Shown here in pieces: positions 34,430-46,732 of a DNA stretch of 64,000 nt; position 1 is the first letter of the stretch, and each line of letters starts with the position of its first letter. Both the position numbers and the translations under genes were made by a program. The stretch spans positions 68,165,501 through 68,229,500 of the forward strand of contig NC_069369.1 of assembly GCF_021730395.1 (NCBI RefSeq), written 5' to 3'. This DNA is from Mercenaria mercenaria (Eukaryota > Mollusca > Bivalvia > Venerida > Veneridae). The notes under the pieces are model-generated. The model was not told where the DNA came from and searched no databases. It saw nothing but the letters and a program-made list of their open reading frames with translations.

Positions 34430-34905
34430 AAGAGCTACACCTTCGGGTGCCATCGCTCATTTGCAAGTGCTGGACAATATGTAGGAAAAGAGTTATAAAG
34501 TTAAGATTTTCTAAGTACAAAAAGGACCGTAATTCTGATAAATTGCAGTTAGAGCTATGGTTCTTGGTCAACATAGTCACCTAATGATGATTAACAAGAC
34601 AGTGTGCAAAGTAAAAATCAAAGCTGTATTCTTACAGTTTTTGAGGACAAAAAATTTAACCAAGAAATACAAACAGAAAATTTAACCAAGAAATTCAAAT
34701 TTTCAAAGTACAGAAAGGGCCATAATTCTGACAAAATGCAGGTAAGAGTTATGATTCTTGGCCTACATAGTCCCCTAATGATGGTAAAAAAGTGGGGCCA
34801 TATCTAAAAAAAAGTGTGCAAAGTTTCAAAGCTGTAGCTCTTACAGTTTTTGAGAAACGGTGGACCTAAACAAAAATTTTAACCAAAAAACTCAATTTCT
34901 AAGTA
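34430..34905 (+). repeat. AACAAGAG modular repeat fragment
   Basis: AACAAGAGCTACACCTTCGG then modules with GGCCATAATTCTGACAAAATGC and GTGCAAAGTTTCAAAGCTGT. It is interrupted by the start of the next element near 34908, so its 3' end is missing. Confidence 0.5.
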
Positions 34906-35151
34906 CAACAAGAGCTGTCCGTAAGACAGCGCGCTCGACTTTTCTCAGTGCTTGACTCTAAATTACAGCTTTGCCAGTAAAAAAAAATCCAAGTTAAAAA
35001 GGGACATAACTTGTCAAAATTCAAATCAGAGTTATGGGAATTGTGTCTCCTGGTGTAGACTTTGATAGTAAATAATCATTTTAAGTTTCAAGTCAAAAGC
35101 TTTAATAGTAACAGAGATATTTGACTTTATCAAGAATTTTAACAAACAAGA

Positions 35152-36322
35152 GCTGTCATTAATGGTGACAAATGCCCCCACAGCACCTTGACCTTTGACC
35201 TTGTGACCTTGACCTTTGACCCCAAAGTCAGTAGGGGTTGTGTACTCAATAAGTACTATTAGCCCCTGTGACCTTGACCTTTGACCTGGTGACCCCAAAG
35301 TCAGTAGGGGTTGTGTACTCAATAATTACTATCAGCATGTGAAGTTTGAAGGTCCTGGGTGCAGTGTTTTGCGAGTAAAGTGCCTTCATGCAAAAAGTTA
35401 ACATTAGCCCCTGTGACCTTGACTTTTGACGTGGTGTCCCCAAAGTCAGTAAGGGTTGTACACTCAATAAGTACTATCAGCAAGTGAAGTTTGAAGGTCC
35501 TGGGTGCAGTGTTTCGCGAGTAAAGTGCCTTCATGCAAAAAGTTAACATTGGCCCCTGTGGCCTTGACATTTGACCTGGTGACCTCAAAGTCAATAGGGG
35601 TAGTGTACTCAATAAGTACTATCAGCATGTGAAGTTAGAAGGTCCTGGGTGCAGTGGTTCGCGAGTAAAGTGCCTTCATGCAAAAAGTTAACATTGGCCC
35701 CTGTGACCTTGACCTTTGACCCCAAAGTCAGTAGGGGTCGTGTACTCAATAAGTACTATCAGCATGTGAAGTTTGAAGGTCCTGGGTGCAGTGGTTCGCG
35801 AGTAAAGTGCCTTCATGCAAAAAGTTAACATTGGCCCCTGTGACCTTGACCTCTGACCCCAAAGTCAGTAGGGGTCGTGTACTCAATAAGTACTATCAGC
35901 ATGTGAAGTTTGAAGGTCCTGGGTGCAGTGGTTCGCGAGTAAGGTGCCTTCATGCAAAAAGTTAACATTGGCCCCTGTGACCTTGACCTTTGACCTGGTG
36001 ACCCCAAAGTCAGTAGGGGTCGAGTACTCAGTAAGTCCTATCAGCATGTGAAGTTTGAAGGTCCTGGGTGCAGTGGTTCGCAAGTAAAGTGCCTTCATGC
36101 AAAAAGTTAACATTGGCCCCTGTGACCTTGACCTTTGACCTGGTGACCCCAAAGTCAGTAGGGGTCGTGTACTCAATAAGTACTATCAGCATGTTAAGTT
36201 TGAAGGTCCTACGTGCAGTGGTTCGCGAGTAAAGTGCCTTCATGCAAAAAATTAACGTTGTGACGAACTAACGAACGGACGGACAGTTGAAAACTAATAT
36301 GCCTCCCTTTGGGGGCATAATA
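35152..36322 (+). mobile_element. Nested modular element with seven-unit 137/145-bp array
   Basis: Starts AACAAGAGCTGTCATTAATG with the hairpin TGTCA/TGACA, then ATGCCCCCA (35172-35180), whose exact complement TGGGGGCAT is at 36310-36318. The array unit holds GTGACCTTGACCTTTGACC and GGGTGCAGTGGTTCGCGAG. Units measured between repeated ACATTGGCCC starts are 145, 145, 137, 137 and 145 bp; the 8-bp step is presence or absence of CTGGTGAC. A CGGACGGACAG tail precedes the 3' hairpin ATGCCTCCC-TTT-GGGGGCAT. Confidence 0.7.
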
Positions 36323-37007
36323 AAAATTCTAAGTTAAAAAGGGACATAATTCTGTCAAAATTCAAATTAGAGTTAAGGGGATTGTTTCTCCTGGTGTTGC
36401 ATTTGACGGTAAACAAGTATTTTAAGTTTCAAGTCAAAAGCTTTGATAGTAACAAAGATATTTTTGACTTTATCAAAAACTTTAACCAAAAATTCTAAGT
36501 TAAAAAGGGGCATAATTCTGTCAAAATTCTAATCAGAGTTATGGGAATTGTGTCTCCTGGTGTAGATTTTGATAGTAAATAACTACTTTGAGTTTCAAGT
36601 CAAAAGCTTTAATAGTAAGAGATATTTGACTTTATCAAAAAAATTTACAAAAAATTCTAAGTTAAAAGGGGGCATAATTCTGTCAAAATTCAAACAGAGT
36701 TGTGGGGATTGTTTCTCCTGGTGTAGACTTTGATGGTAAATAAGTATTTTAAGTTTCAAGTCAATAGCTTTGATAGTAACAGAGATATTTGACTTTATCA
36801 AAACCTTTAACCAAAAATTCTAAGGATAAAAGGGGCATAATTCTGTCAAAATTCAATCAGAGTTATGTGGATTGTTTCTCCTGGTGTAGACTTTGATGGT
36901 AAATAACTATTTTAAGTTTCAAGTCAATAGCTTTGATAGTAACAGAGATATTTGACTTTATCAAAAACTTCTAACCAACGGCCATGTCGACGCCAACGCC
37001 GACACAA

Positions 37008-37535
37008 CAGGGTTCGAATTTAAGCTCGCATACTCGCAAAATGCGAGTGCAAATTTCAAACTGTGAGGTGAGATTTCAGACATCAGCATTTTTTTGCAAG
37101 TGAAACTTTTTGGCCGAATAATGTGCATTTCTAACGGTTGTCTGGATCTTACACTGTTCTTTCTTTAACAACTCGCGGTCATTGCAGCGCTGTGATTGTC
37201 ATTTGCAGAACGAATTTCAGAGCACTCTTTCATCGTAAACGGAAGTTTACACTCGATACATGTCCCGTGCGCATGTCTTTTCAACTGCTGACAAGTACCT
37301 GCGCCAATTTTGATGACGTTTACCGCATCCGGTGGGTTTTTTGGTAATCTATAATAAGTTACTATTTATATAGCGCAAATACGATTGGCTGGACTCGTCA
37401 CGAGGATGTTTGTGTTAATGTTCTAATAAAGTGACAAGTCGCGGAAAATGCAAGTTGTTTCTTCATTTAGCAAGTTAAAAAAAATACCACTTGCGAAAAA
37501 ATGCAAGTAGAAAATCTGGCTAAATTCGAACCCTG
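37008..37535. mobile_element. hAT-like element nested in the modular element
   Basis: Ends CAGGGTTCGAATTTA and, inverted, TAAATTCGAACCCTG are perfect 15-bp TIRs with CAGGG termini. Subterminal GCGAG/CTTGC motifs also mirror each other. It interrupts the GACGCC...GCAAGTACAATAGCTC tail of the surrounding element. An exact 8-bp target duplication was not seen (CGACACAA against CGCAAGTA). 528 bp, non-coding. Confidence 0.65.
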
Positions 37536-37580
37536 CGCAAGTACAATAGCTCTACTTTTTCTTCGAAAAGTCGAGCTAAA

Positions 37581-38760
37581 AAGCATAAGTCGAGCTAAAA
37601 AGCATAAAATCGATGTAAGCACAAAATTGCCTCATAAACAAATGTTACTGATCCCTGTATATCCTCTCAAAACTTGATAACAAATTAAACAAATGAGGTC
37701 AGCGAAAACGAACGTACACTTTGGCAATGGCGTTAAAATAACATCATTTTAAGACTGGTTTGCATATATTTTTAAACACTACTGATCAGCCACTTGGATG
37801 CTTTTGGATCGGTTTAAAGTCTCGGGTGCACACATACACATTTGCCTCCGGGACAATAAAATTAAAAAAATCGTTAATTGTTTAGGTGACTGTGACAATT
37901 GGTGGCATGCTTCCGGCATGTATCACTCGATATTGACGATAAACAAGCTTGGGGATTATAGATAACTGTCAAAATTATGCATGAAGGAAGTTCCGGGCTA
38001 CTCGACAGGTTTCAAGGTAACCCTGTGGCACGCTCCAAAAAATTTATTAGCTCGACAGAATTTTCTGATACCCCCGGGCTCTGGCCATGGGATTTCTGAA
38101 GCCCTGCATTACTGACAATTGTAACCCATGGTTCCTTTTGAGAGGAAGAAGTAACTATTGAAATAAAAGAAAGGAAATAATGCAAGGGAGACAACTAAAC
38201 TTTGTCAAAGTGAGAGTCAATTCCTATTCCATTACAGTAAGCAAATATTAGTGTGAATTGTAACTAAAATTAGAGAACATTTTTATTTAATAAAGATTAG
38301 TGCTTTTACCTTTTTATATGACCAATCGAGTGCTTTGTTGGGGTAAAATGCATAACATGTAATATTTTAGCAGGGACACCGCTTCGACAATGGTTAAAAT
38401 CCGTCATTTCCCGTAGCCGGTGTGACTACAGTAATGCACATTCATGTAGCTAATGATGCAAAATGTGGCGTAATGAGGCTTAATGTTCGCGGCAAGGACA
38501 TTGGACATTATGCTAGGGATTTTGCCCAAATTTAAATGTCATCGCTGTTAATTTTATAAAATGGCTTCAAATACTCAAAGTTATATCAATCAAACTGTCA
38601 CAATTTGACACAAAAATAATTTTATTTCATATTCGTTTTCTTGAAATTCGAACAGTTTGTGACTAAGGGTCATATTTTTTTGAAAGATGTAAAATGTGTA
38701 TTTAAGTGGAATAAGGCCATGAACTTCAGATATGTTTACAAGTAAATGTTCTAAATTAAT
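37581..38760. other. Intergenic, no feature seen
   Basis: No exon, hairpin repeat or TIR element was recognised on either strand. Composition is ordinary for the window. Confidence 0.3.
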
Positions 38761-38770
38761 AAACTAGAGA

Positions 38771-39199
38771 TACATTCTGCATGCCCACGGGCAGAATGTC
38801 GAGCTTGCCATCACATTTGGCCTCTAAGTGTGACCTTGACTTTGAACCTAGGGACCTGGTTCTTGCGCATGACACTCCGTCTTATAATGGTGAACATTCA
38901 TGCCAAGTTACATCAAAATCCCACCATGCATGAAGAAGAAATGCTCCGGACAAACTTCAATTTTACCTTTGGCTGCCAACTATGAACTTGATCTTTAAGA
39001 TAGGAACATGGGGTTTGCGCATGACACTCCTTCTCATTGAGATGACATTCCTGCCAAATATAAACAAGTTGGGTCCATGCATGTCAAAATTATAGTCCGG
39101 GCAAAATGGAATAGACGGACGGACGGACGCACACACGCACATAAAACGACCCGCCAAAAGTGACGACTACATCGAGCTCACCGCAAGCGGGCTCGACAA
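38771..39199 (+). mobile_element. Short modular element, TGTCGAGC subterminal IRs
   Basis: 5' hairpin CATTCTGC/GCAGAATG (38773-38798) is followed by TGTCGAGC at 38797-38804; the exact complement GCTCGACA is at 39191-39198 after a small hairpin CCGCAAGCGG. A GGACGGACGGACGC tail lies at about 39117. The interior has two modules with GCGCATGACACTCC. Complete but short. Confidence 0.65.
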
Positions 39200-39659
39200 T
39201 AACGTTTTCAATGCAGATTATCCGTTTAATTAACATTTTTCGAAATAAATGAAAAGCGAAAACTTAAACTTTTAGCACACATCTCTACTTCAGTTCTTTT
39301 CGCCTGAGCGTCCACGATAACTTGAGCAACGATCATTGCCTATTTCTATGAACTGACCGGGTATTATAGGGAGGGTTATATATTGAATATGCATGCAGTG
39401 GTGTAGCTAGCCTTCAATGTTTTTACATAATCATTGGCGTAGCTGGCCTTTTTCAGTTCTAGCGGAGGGGTGTAGGTGACTGCCTAGGCAACTGTGGGTC
39501 CAGGGGTTCCTGGGTTTTAGCATTTTATGATACATTTGGGCGCGTTCTAGAATAATAGTTTGCTCTTTTCAAGGTACCTTAATGTAGTAACAAGGCAGTC
39601 TGAAAGATAGCTATATCCACCGCCATTGTTATGGATAGTGAAAGGGTTTATGGTATTGT
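39200..39659. other. Intergenic, no strong feature
   Basis: GTGTAGCTAGCCTTCAATG and GCGTAGCTGGCCTTTTTCAG (39412, 39437) are near duplicates of about 20 bp, possibly a piece of a modular repeat. Nothing coding. Confidence 0.25.
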
Positions 39660-40655
39660 GTGGAACCATGAAACAATCGAGTTGTGACCTTGACCTTAAG
39701 CTGGCAGGGGTGATTTTTGAATTCTGCGCATTGTCTTGATAAATGGAATATTACAGGCAAGTCATATTAAAATCATTCAAGGGGTTAAGGAGATACAGAG
39801 CAGACATAAAATGGAAGGCTCAAACATTTGACCTTGAGTTGTGACCTTGACCTTAAGCAAACAATGCTGACTCATCAGTTCTGCACATTGTTTCGATGAG
39901 GTGATTAATTGACCCAAGTTTCATGAAAATCCTTCAAGGGGTTAAAGAGATACAGAGCGGATACAAAATAGAAGGCTGAAAACTTTTGACCTGAGTTGTG
40001 ACCTTGACCTTGAGCCGTAATGGCTGACTCATAAGTTCATGCATATTGTCTTGATAAGGTGATCATTTGACCCAAGTTTCATGATTACCCTTCAATGGGT
40101 TTAGGAAATATAGAGCAAACACAAAATTGAAGACTCAAAACTTTGACCTCTAGTTGTGACCTTGACCTTGAGCAAACATGACTGACATAAGTTCTGCACA
40201 TCCTCTTGATGAGGTGATAATTTGACCCAAGTTTCATGGTTATCCTCTAAGGGTTTTGGGGATACAGAGTGGACATGAAATGGAAGGCTGAAACATTTGA
40301 CCTTGAGTTGAGTTGTGACCTTGACCTTGAGCAGACATGGCTGACTCATAAGTTCTGCACATCGTCTTAATGAGGTGATCATTTGACCCAAGTTTCATAA
40401 TTATCCTCCAAAGGATTCAGGAGATGCAGAGCGGAATACGAAATGGAAGGCTCAATCATTTGACATTGAGTTGTGACCTTGACATTGAGCCGTCATGGCT
40501 GACTTATGGGTTCTGCACATCGTCTTGATGAGGTGATCATTTGACCCAAGTTTCATGAAAATCCTGCTAGTTGTTTACGGACGGACAGACGGAAGGACGG
40601 ACGGAAGGACGGACGGAGACCATTCCTTTAACCCCCGCCACGAGTGGCGGGGGAT
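39660..40655 (+). repeat. Modular element, about six 158-bp units and terminal hairpin
   Basis: GTTGTGACCTTGACC recurs at 39681, 39839, 39995, 40153, 40313 and 40470, a spacing of 156-160 bp. Each unit also holds TTGACCCAAGTTTCATG and GATACAGAGCGGACA. The 3' end is a GGACGG-rich microsatellite (40573-40617) and the hairpin CCCCCGCCACGAGTGGCGGGGG (40632-40653). No 5' hairpin or AACAAGAG start was found, so the left end is missing or diverged. Confidence 0.65.
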
Positions 40656-41345
40656 TAATAAACTTGCATTTTTGAAGTGTTTAGTTTTTCAGTTTGCTAA
40701 ATTATCTGTAGGCCTGCTGTGCTTAAATAATAGCGGCTACGTCGTAGAGTCATGCGCATTTAGCCTGTTATGTTTAAGCAAACATATAAATGTGCTTTCT
40801 GTTACTCCAATACAAAAAAAACAAAAAAACAACAAAAAACAAAAGAAACAAAAAGAAAAAAAGAAAGAAAGGAAAGAATGACAGGTACATAATGACATGT
40901 TAAGAATGCTTAACATTTTTCTTTGCGTTTGCAACATGGAAAAAAGCAATATAGAATTGTCATGTAATACATCAGAAATAGCTCTATGTGACTTGAACTT
41001 TAAGCTTATGATTCTGTCTAGACTTTTCCGACATTAAACAAGATTTATATGTTTAAAAATCAGTACATTCCAAAATCATATGTAGGTTATGTTATGAAAT
41101 CAACTCAAATATATCCAATCATAACAGAGATTCTACCATAATTATAGTTAAACAGGAAACTAAAACAGTATTTACGGCGATTTGTTGAAATGTCATTGTG
41201 AAGGCAAATATGACACCATCTTTTCTCTAAGTTTAATTTTAATTAAGCACTGTTCGGAAACCATATATTGTACGAAGTCGTCTTAAGAAGGCCACATTTT
41301 AAGTGCTGTTTGTATACCCTTTTAAACTGATCAATATAGTTAAAA
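40656..41345. other. 3' flank of HtrL-like copy 2
   Basis: An A-rich low-complexity stretch occupies about 40812-40880. The sequence 41200-41345 is homologous to 56160-56304 downstream of copy 3. No canonical AATAAA is seen on the - strand close to the stop; TTTAAT near 41232 would be the ATTAAA variant. Confidence 0.3.
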
Positions 41346-43150
41346 TCATGACATCATTTCCTTAACCATTATATTTCCGAGGTAGAACCAGTCGTTTTCA
41401 TGCGGAGACCTGTAAACTTGTAGTTCTACTTCCGGTTTTAACGACTTCCTTCCGTCCATTGAAAACATGGCGTAAATAACTTGTTGATCAGTGTTTGCCA
41501 ATCCCTTTAACAAGAAATGATCTACAGCTCTTCGGAACAGATCAGCAAATTTGGTTACATGCTCTTTTTCGCCAAAAACCAAACCGCCACCAAACAAAAC
41601 AAGATTTTTCTTTATAATATCTTCTGGATGCGACGTAAGTGATAGTTTCGAATTCACAAGATTCACAGCAATTTTTGAATCAACGAAGCCCTTTGGTTTG
41701 GTCAAATAAAAATCATTTTCTGATTTACGATTCCGGAAATACCCAATATCCAACCACATATAATATTTTGTACCAAATATATTGAATTTTGCAGCGCGTT
41801 CAATCATGTCAAACTTAGCATGTTGTGCGCATGCGTACGCTGGAATAACCGTATTCGGATAATGTTTCGGATAACTCTTTGCACTGAATATCTTTTGTAT
41901 TTTGTCAATATTTTGGAAAGCCCATGACGACGATCTTTCGATGAGAAATATTTTTGTATGCTTCATGGATTCATTTCTCACTTTGAACATGTGTATTTTG
42001 AAATCTTCAGAATCCGTGTAGATTACCAATGAGTTGTTTAGGTATCGAAATGTCTTGGCCCAGTCAAAGTACAACTTCCTAGTGAAATATTGCCCTGGTG
42101 GTCCTTTTCGGAATGTTCCCAGATCAAAATATGCCGTGACAACGGTAACGTTCCCATAATTATTCTGCGTTGAATTTGGGTAAGCGTGATGATATTTCAC
42201 TGAATCATTCTGACTGTGATCAAAACGTTTTATCTGAAAAAGTATGAAAACGCATATCTTGGGAGAGAAAAAAATAAGCGATTTTAATTTTGTCTTGAAA
42301 AAGACACATACTAGCCCTATGTAGTCGTGCATGTAATCGTTAAAACATTCATTTGCATTTTAAAGACGTTTTGCTACCTTTATTTCAAGGACATAAAGGA
42401 GTAATAGTGGACGAAAAATCAAAATCCTTTTAGATATTCTAGGATAGGTATTATTTTATAGTGTATTGCCGTTGATAGTTAAAATGGCAAACAATTTCTT
42501 AATTTGATGAGATGTTTAGTGTATTTTTTTGTGATTTTGCTTAGCTAGTTAGAGTGCCAAATTAGGATAATCCTAGAAAAAAACGCTTTGAAATTTTCAT
42601 ATTTCACTTCTCTCCTCTAATTTTACTTATTTATATTTTTACCACCAGTAAAACTATAGAGAAAACGATGTTCAATGGTTGATTCCTATTGGACGATTTT
42701 GTCACATGTTGTCGCGACAGGAAGTCGTAGCGCTTACCACAGCAAGATTTCTTTCAGGTAAAGTACCCATTTCTGTTTCTTTTAATTGACTGAGCAAAAC
42801 AGTATAAATAAATCACGACTCTATTTCATGAAAAAATACATGAATATATCTTTAAAGTAACTCGTTTGCGTTAAAGTAACTTGCCATTTCGGCTTAACGT
42901 CAGCATATTGTTAGAAGTAAATATAGAACATACAACGAAACAATGCTCAATTATATATTGCAATAAAAATAAATCTAATGTAGTCGCCACATCGTTAAAT
43001 TCATTAAAATGTAACTAGGTTTTAAGAAGTTACCTCTGGTTTGTTTATTTGTAAATTGTCCCGTGTTTTATTAAATATAAACCATCCCATTTCTATCACA
43101 ATGACCACTATAAGGATCAGCTTAATATATTTTTTATTAAAAACATACAT
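41346..43150 (-). CDS. HtrL/YibB-family protein, copy 2 (two exons)
   Basis: Exons 43150-43034 and 42233-41346, both phase 0, 334 residues. Exon 1 encodes 39 residues: MYVFNKKYIK, then a strongly hydrophobic LILIVVIVIEMGWFIF (about 11-26), a type II signal-anchor, then a short stalk. Donor GAG|GTAACT at 43034/43033; acceptor TTTTTCAG before 42233. Exon 2 starts IKRFDHSQND and carries the complete domain: NVTVVTAYFDLGTF, SSWAFQNIDKIQ, YACAQHAKFDMIERA, YYMWLDIGYFRNRK and GGGLVFGE. Length and motifs match copy 3 nearly throughout and copy 1 more distantly. A Golgi or ER luminal enzyme-like role is suggested by topology; the reaction is unknown. The intron is only 800 bp, without insertions. This is the best-preserved copy of the duplicated pair. 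Confidence 0.85.
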
Positions 43151-44049
43151 TTCTTTAACTTTTATCTTTGGTTATTAGTATTCTCAGTATAGGTATGTAT
43201 AAGTAGCACAGTATATACGTGATTTAGACAAGGAAATTGTTATTTCTGAGCTTTGACATTATGCAAATTAAATTAGCAGCTGTAAATAAAATTAACAGAT
43301 ACAATACATTTATAGTTACATGACTTAACAGCATGCATAATTTATGCGCCCCATGTGATATAACAAAATGATTATCGATCTTATTATGATACTAGTAATA
43401 AAATATATTTCATTCGCAGTCCATGTCTGTTCCTATGAAATGGTAGCATCTGAATATCATTTATATTGTATTGAAGAAACAAATTTGAAATTATTATCAA
43501 AATAAACCTAAATTGTCATTGCCAAATAAACAAAAATGTTCGGGCTAACGCAAAATACGTGTTTTGGACTACCAATAAATTTGCAAATTTCTGAAACCCA
43601 GATTAATGTTCCATGAAGAGAATGAACATGTAGCAAAAATATGTGAACTGAACATTTAAAATACGAAAGAAACCTCTGTCCTAGACATTAATCTATGTAT
43701 TCACCTATAGTGGTTTATTCTAATACACACAAGTAAAATACTATTCTAATGTGAAAAAGTCACGTTTAGTTTAATTCTAAAGAGGTACTATTGTATTAGA
43801 AACTTTTTTAATGTAAAAAATGAAAACAAAATGACGCTATTTTCCGCCCAAGATGTTAATAAATACATACATATCTTTCCATTAACATAGTACAAAGACC
43901 TAGTTGATTGAAGACCTGTCCAGGGAAGTCGACAAAATGTCTCTTCCCATTTCGTTAGATTAGGGAACATCCCTGTAATGTGTGTATATTGTTGCATGGT
44001 CATTGTGTTTTCATTTTAAATAGTTGTTAAGAAATGTTCATTTGGCAGT
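43151..44049. other. 5' flank of copy 2, shared with copy 3
   Basis: Homologous to about 61690-62850 upstream of copy 3 (shared GCATGCATAATTTATGCGCCCC, GTCCATGTCTGTTCCTATGA, GACATTAATC). The - strand frame at 43788-44003 is not kept open in the duplicate, so it was not called. Confidence 0.4.
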
Positions 44050-45255
44050 ATTCGCTTACCTTTACAGAGTGAGTGAAACTTACTGAATAATGCTCTTATC
44101 ACTTTGAGTAGTTTGAACGTTGCTCACAGTGTCGTAGTCACTACTCCCTGAACATAGCCCACATAGAATGGTGTTTATTGTGACTACTGCTCTCAGAACA
44201 TAGCTCACCGAGTAGTGTTCATTATGAGTAGTACACACTGAGCATAGCTCACTGAGTAGTGTTCACTATGTGTACTTATCACTGAGCATAGCTCACTGGG
44301 AAGTGTCCACTTTGTGTACTTAGCTCACTGGGAAGTGTCTACTGTGTGTACTTATCGCTGAGCATAGCTCACTGGGTAGTGTCCACTGTGTGTACTTATC
44401 GTTGAGCATAGCTCACTGGGTAGTGTCCACTGTGTACTTATCTCCACTGTGTGTACTTATCGCCGAGCATAGCTCACTGGGAAGTGTCCACTGTGTGTAC
44501 TTACCGCTGAGCATAGCTCACTGGGTAGTGTCCACTGTGTGTACTTATCGCTGAGCATAGCTCACTGAGAATTGTCCACTGTGTGTACTTATTACTGAGC
44601 ATAGCTCACAGAGAAATGTTCACTCTGTGTTCTTTTCACTGAGCATAGCTCACTCGGAAGTGTTCACTGTTTGTGCATTCACTGAGTAGTGTTCACTGTG
44701 ATTACTACATACTAGCCATTGTTCATTAAGAAAAGCTTACTGAACTTTGCTTTCACTGTGAGAGCTACGCACTGACCGTTGCTCATTTAGTAGTGTTCTT
44801 TGAGCATTGCTTTAACTGTGAGCACTACTAAATGAACATCGCTCACTGAGAAGGGTTCACTGCACACTGCATTCAAAGTAGTGTTCACTGCCTCTGAGGA
44901 CCAGTGCTCATTGAATAGTGTTCTTTGAAATTGCTTTCACTCTGAGCGCTACCCACTGAACATATCTCGTCGAGTAGTGTCCACTGAACACTGCATTCAA
45001 AGTAGTGTTTACTGCCTCGGAATACTACTCATTGAACATTGCTTTCACTGCGTTTTCTATTCACTGAGCATTGCTTTCGCTGTGAGTTCTACTAAGTGAA
45101 CATCTATCACTGGGTAGTGTTCAGTGGCCATGAATACAAGGTACCTGTAGTACTCATTGCCCGTGAGTACTACTAACTGAACATTGCTCCATGAGTAGTG
45201 TTGACTGTGAGTACCTCTCAGTGACCTTTTTTACCGAGTAGTGTTCAACTTTGTA
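44050..45255. repeat. Satellite array, unit about 44 bp
   Basis: Tandem units around GTACTTATCGCTGAGCATAG then CTCACTGGGTAGTGTCCACT. Most regular between 44230 and 44600 and increasingly diverged to 45250. The same satellite family lies in the equivalent place upstream of copy 3 (62850-64000). Confidence 0.8.
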
Positions 45256-46732
45256 TTGCTCATGATGATGTAAATGTCTTGTATTATTTACCTGTCTAGG
45301 TCCATAGTTTGTGCTATTGACTGGTCTATAGTTCAACACTAAAAGACAAAATTTAAATTTTTAACTATTTTGTGATGTCATGCAATAAAACACTATTACC
45401 ATGGAAATGTTTGAAATAATATTTCTGATTTGAAACTGGATAGCTTTAAAAATTACTAGTATTGATATTGCATAATTTCTCAATCTGGCTCTGGGACGTA
45501 CCGTCATAGCAGTAGACTAGAAAGTTCCCTGACACAGTCAACTTAGATGTTGAAGTCAGAACCTGGATTTCCAAGACCGGGTCTGCTTTTGATGGGAAAA
45601 GTTTTAGAAAAGAAGAGAAAGGTGAACAAAACAAAGTCTTATAAAATGCTGGCTTTTCTTGTGTTTTCACTAGAATTCTAGAAAGACCCAACCACATTGG
45701 CAGCACATGTTGCCTGCATGCTCGACAAACATGTATAGTGACCTCTGTCAGGGAAAGCATTCAGTGGCCGGCAGTAGAAACGATTCAAGGACAAACTTAA
45801 TATCTTTTTGAAATGTCTGAGTATGGGTTGCAAAATATTCTTGTTAATTTCTTAGAATGCAAAAAGATCTCTTATGGTGAAAGGGAAAATTCTGCCACAG
45901 AGTTCGGAGCTGTTGATACCTCTAGAGTTGTACCTACTTGTAACGTGTGCCCTGACTTTCTAACTGATTTCCTACATTTTGTGTCTTCATGTCTTCAGGG
46001 CGAGGACACGAGGAAACGAGCACATGAGGACACGACAGCACGATAAATCGGAAGTTTATCGTCTTCCCGTAACCTCGTGTCTTCGCCCCTAGCACACGGA
46101 AATACGACAAATCGGCAGTTTGTTGTTCTTTCGAGCTTTTTGTCGCATCTCCTGAGCACACGAGGGACACGAAGAGATAACATATCGGTACTTTGTTGTC
46201 GTTCATGCGTTTGGGTTTTCACCTCGCAGATTACACTTAACATGGTGCACTCTTTAGTACAAAATATTCTTAAAAGCATAAAATAACATTAAATCTGCAG
46301 AAAAAAATCTTTTGACACACATCTTCAGGTAAGAATGTTAATCTTCCATGTGTTTGTCTACACTTTAAATTATTCTAAACCTTGTAACACATTTAACACT
46401 ATATAGTCGTTACCCACAAACTGGTGCATTATTGAAATTATGCGTATTATAGTTTCAGTCTCGAAAACTTATTTGTAAGAAACAAACATGTAGATTATGA
46501 CGCTCATTGCAGATCATAACATATATTTTTCTTTATTTAAACATAGATTAGAGGAAAATAATAAAAAAGGATATTGCTTGAACGTAATCTTGAAAAAACA
46601 TTTTTAGGTTTGTCAAATGTACAATATGATTTAATAATATTGTTTTCCAGGAAAATGATTTTAAAGTTTTGGTTAAGTCATTAATGATTTACACTTGTAA
46701 CTTATGTTGACTTTGCGTTTAAAACAATTCTA
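45256..46732. repeat. Intergenic; diverged CACGAGG...AAATCGGCAGTTTG repeats
   Basis: Between about 45995 and 46210 the motif AAATCGGCAGTTTGTTGTC and relatives (AAATCGGAAGTTTATCGTC, ATATCGGTACTTTGTTGTCG) occur three times, each about 80 bp after an ACACGAGG-like motif. A related copy, AAATCAGCAGTTTAATGTCG, lies at about 52215, just beyond the foldback element. No exon was recognised; the - strand frame at 45446-45760 has no known motif. Confidence 0.3.

Larger units (their letters stand above)
34908..37580 (+). mobile_element. Large modular element with perfect 12-bp subterminal IRs
   Basis: Starts AACAAGAG, hairpin GCTGTC-CGTAA-GACAGC (34914-34930), then GCTCGACTTTTC (34933-34944). Its exact complement GAAAAGTCGAGC is at 37565-37576, followed by TAAAAAG. 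Modules with AAAAAGGGGCATAATTCTG and CTCCTGGTGTAGA recur every 150-165 bp. Two other elements are nested inside: a TGACCTTGACC array element (35152-36322) and a hAT-like element (37008-37535). Confidence 0.65.

Noticed and set aside
35032-36243. Overlapping minus-strand frames (about 60-97 codons) with repeated MLTFCMKALYSRT peptides
   Set aside because: They follow the 137/145-bp module array; each is the same module read in shifted frames.
40555-40881. Frame starting in the GGACGG tail of a modular repeat
   Set aside because: Starts within a microsatellite and ends in an A-rich low-complexity run; not protein-like.
43788-44003. 71-codon minus-strand frame upstream of HtrL-like copy 2
   Set aside because: The homologous stretch upstream of copy 3 (about 62580-62790) does not keep the frame open, so there is no sign of selection.
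45446-45760. 104-codon minus-strand frame
   Set aside because: Has an ATG and reasonable length but no motif, no splice context and no second copy to test conservation.
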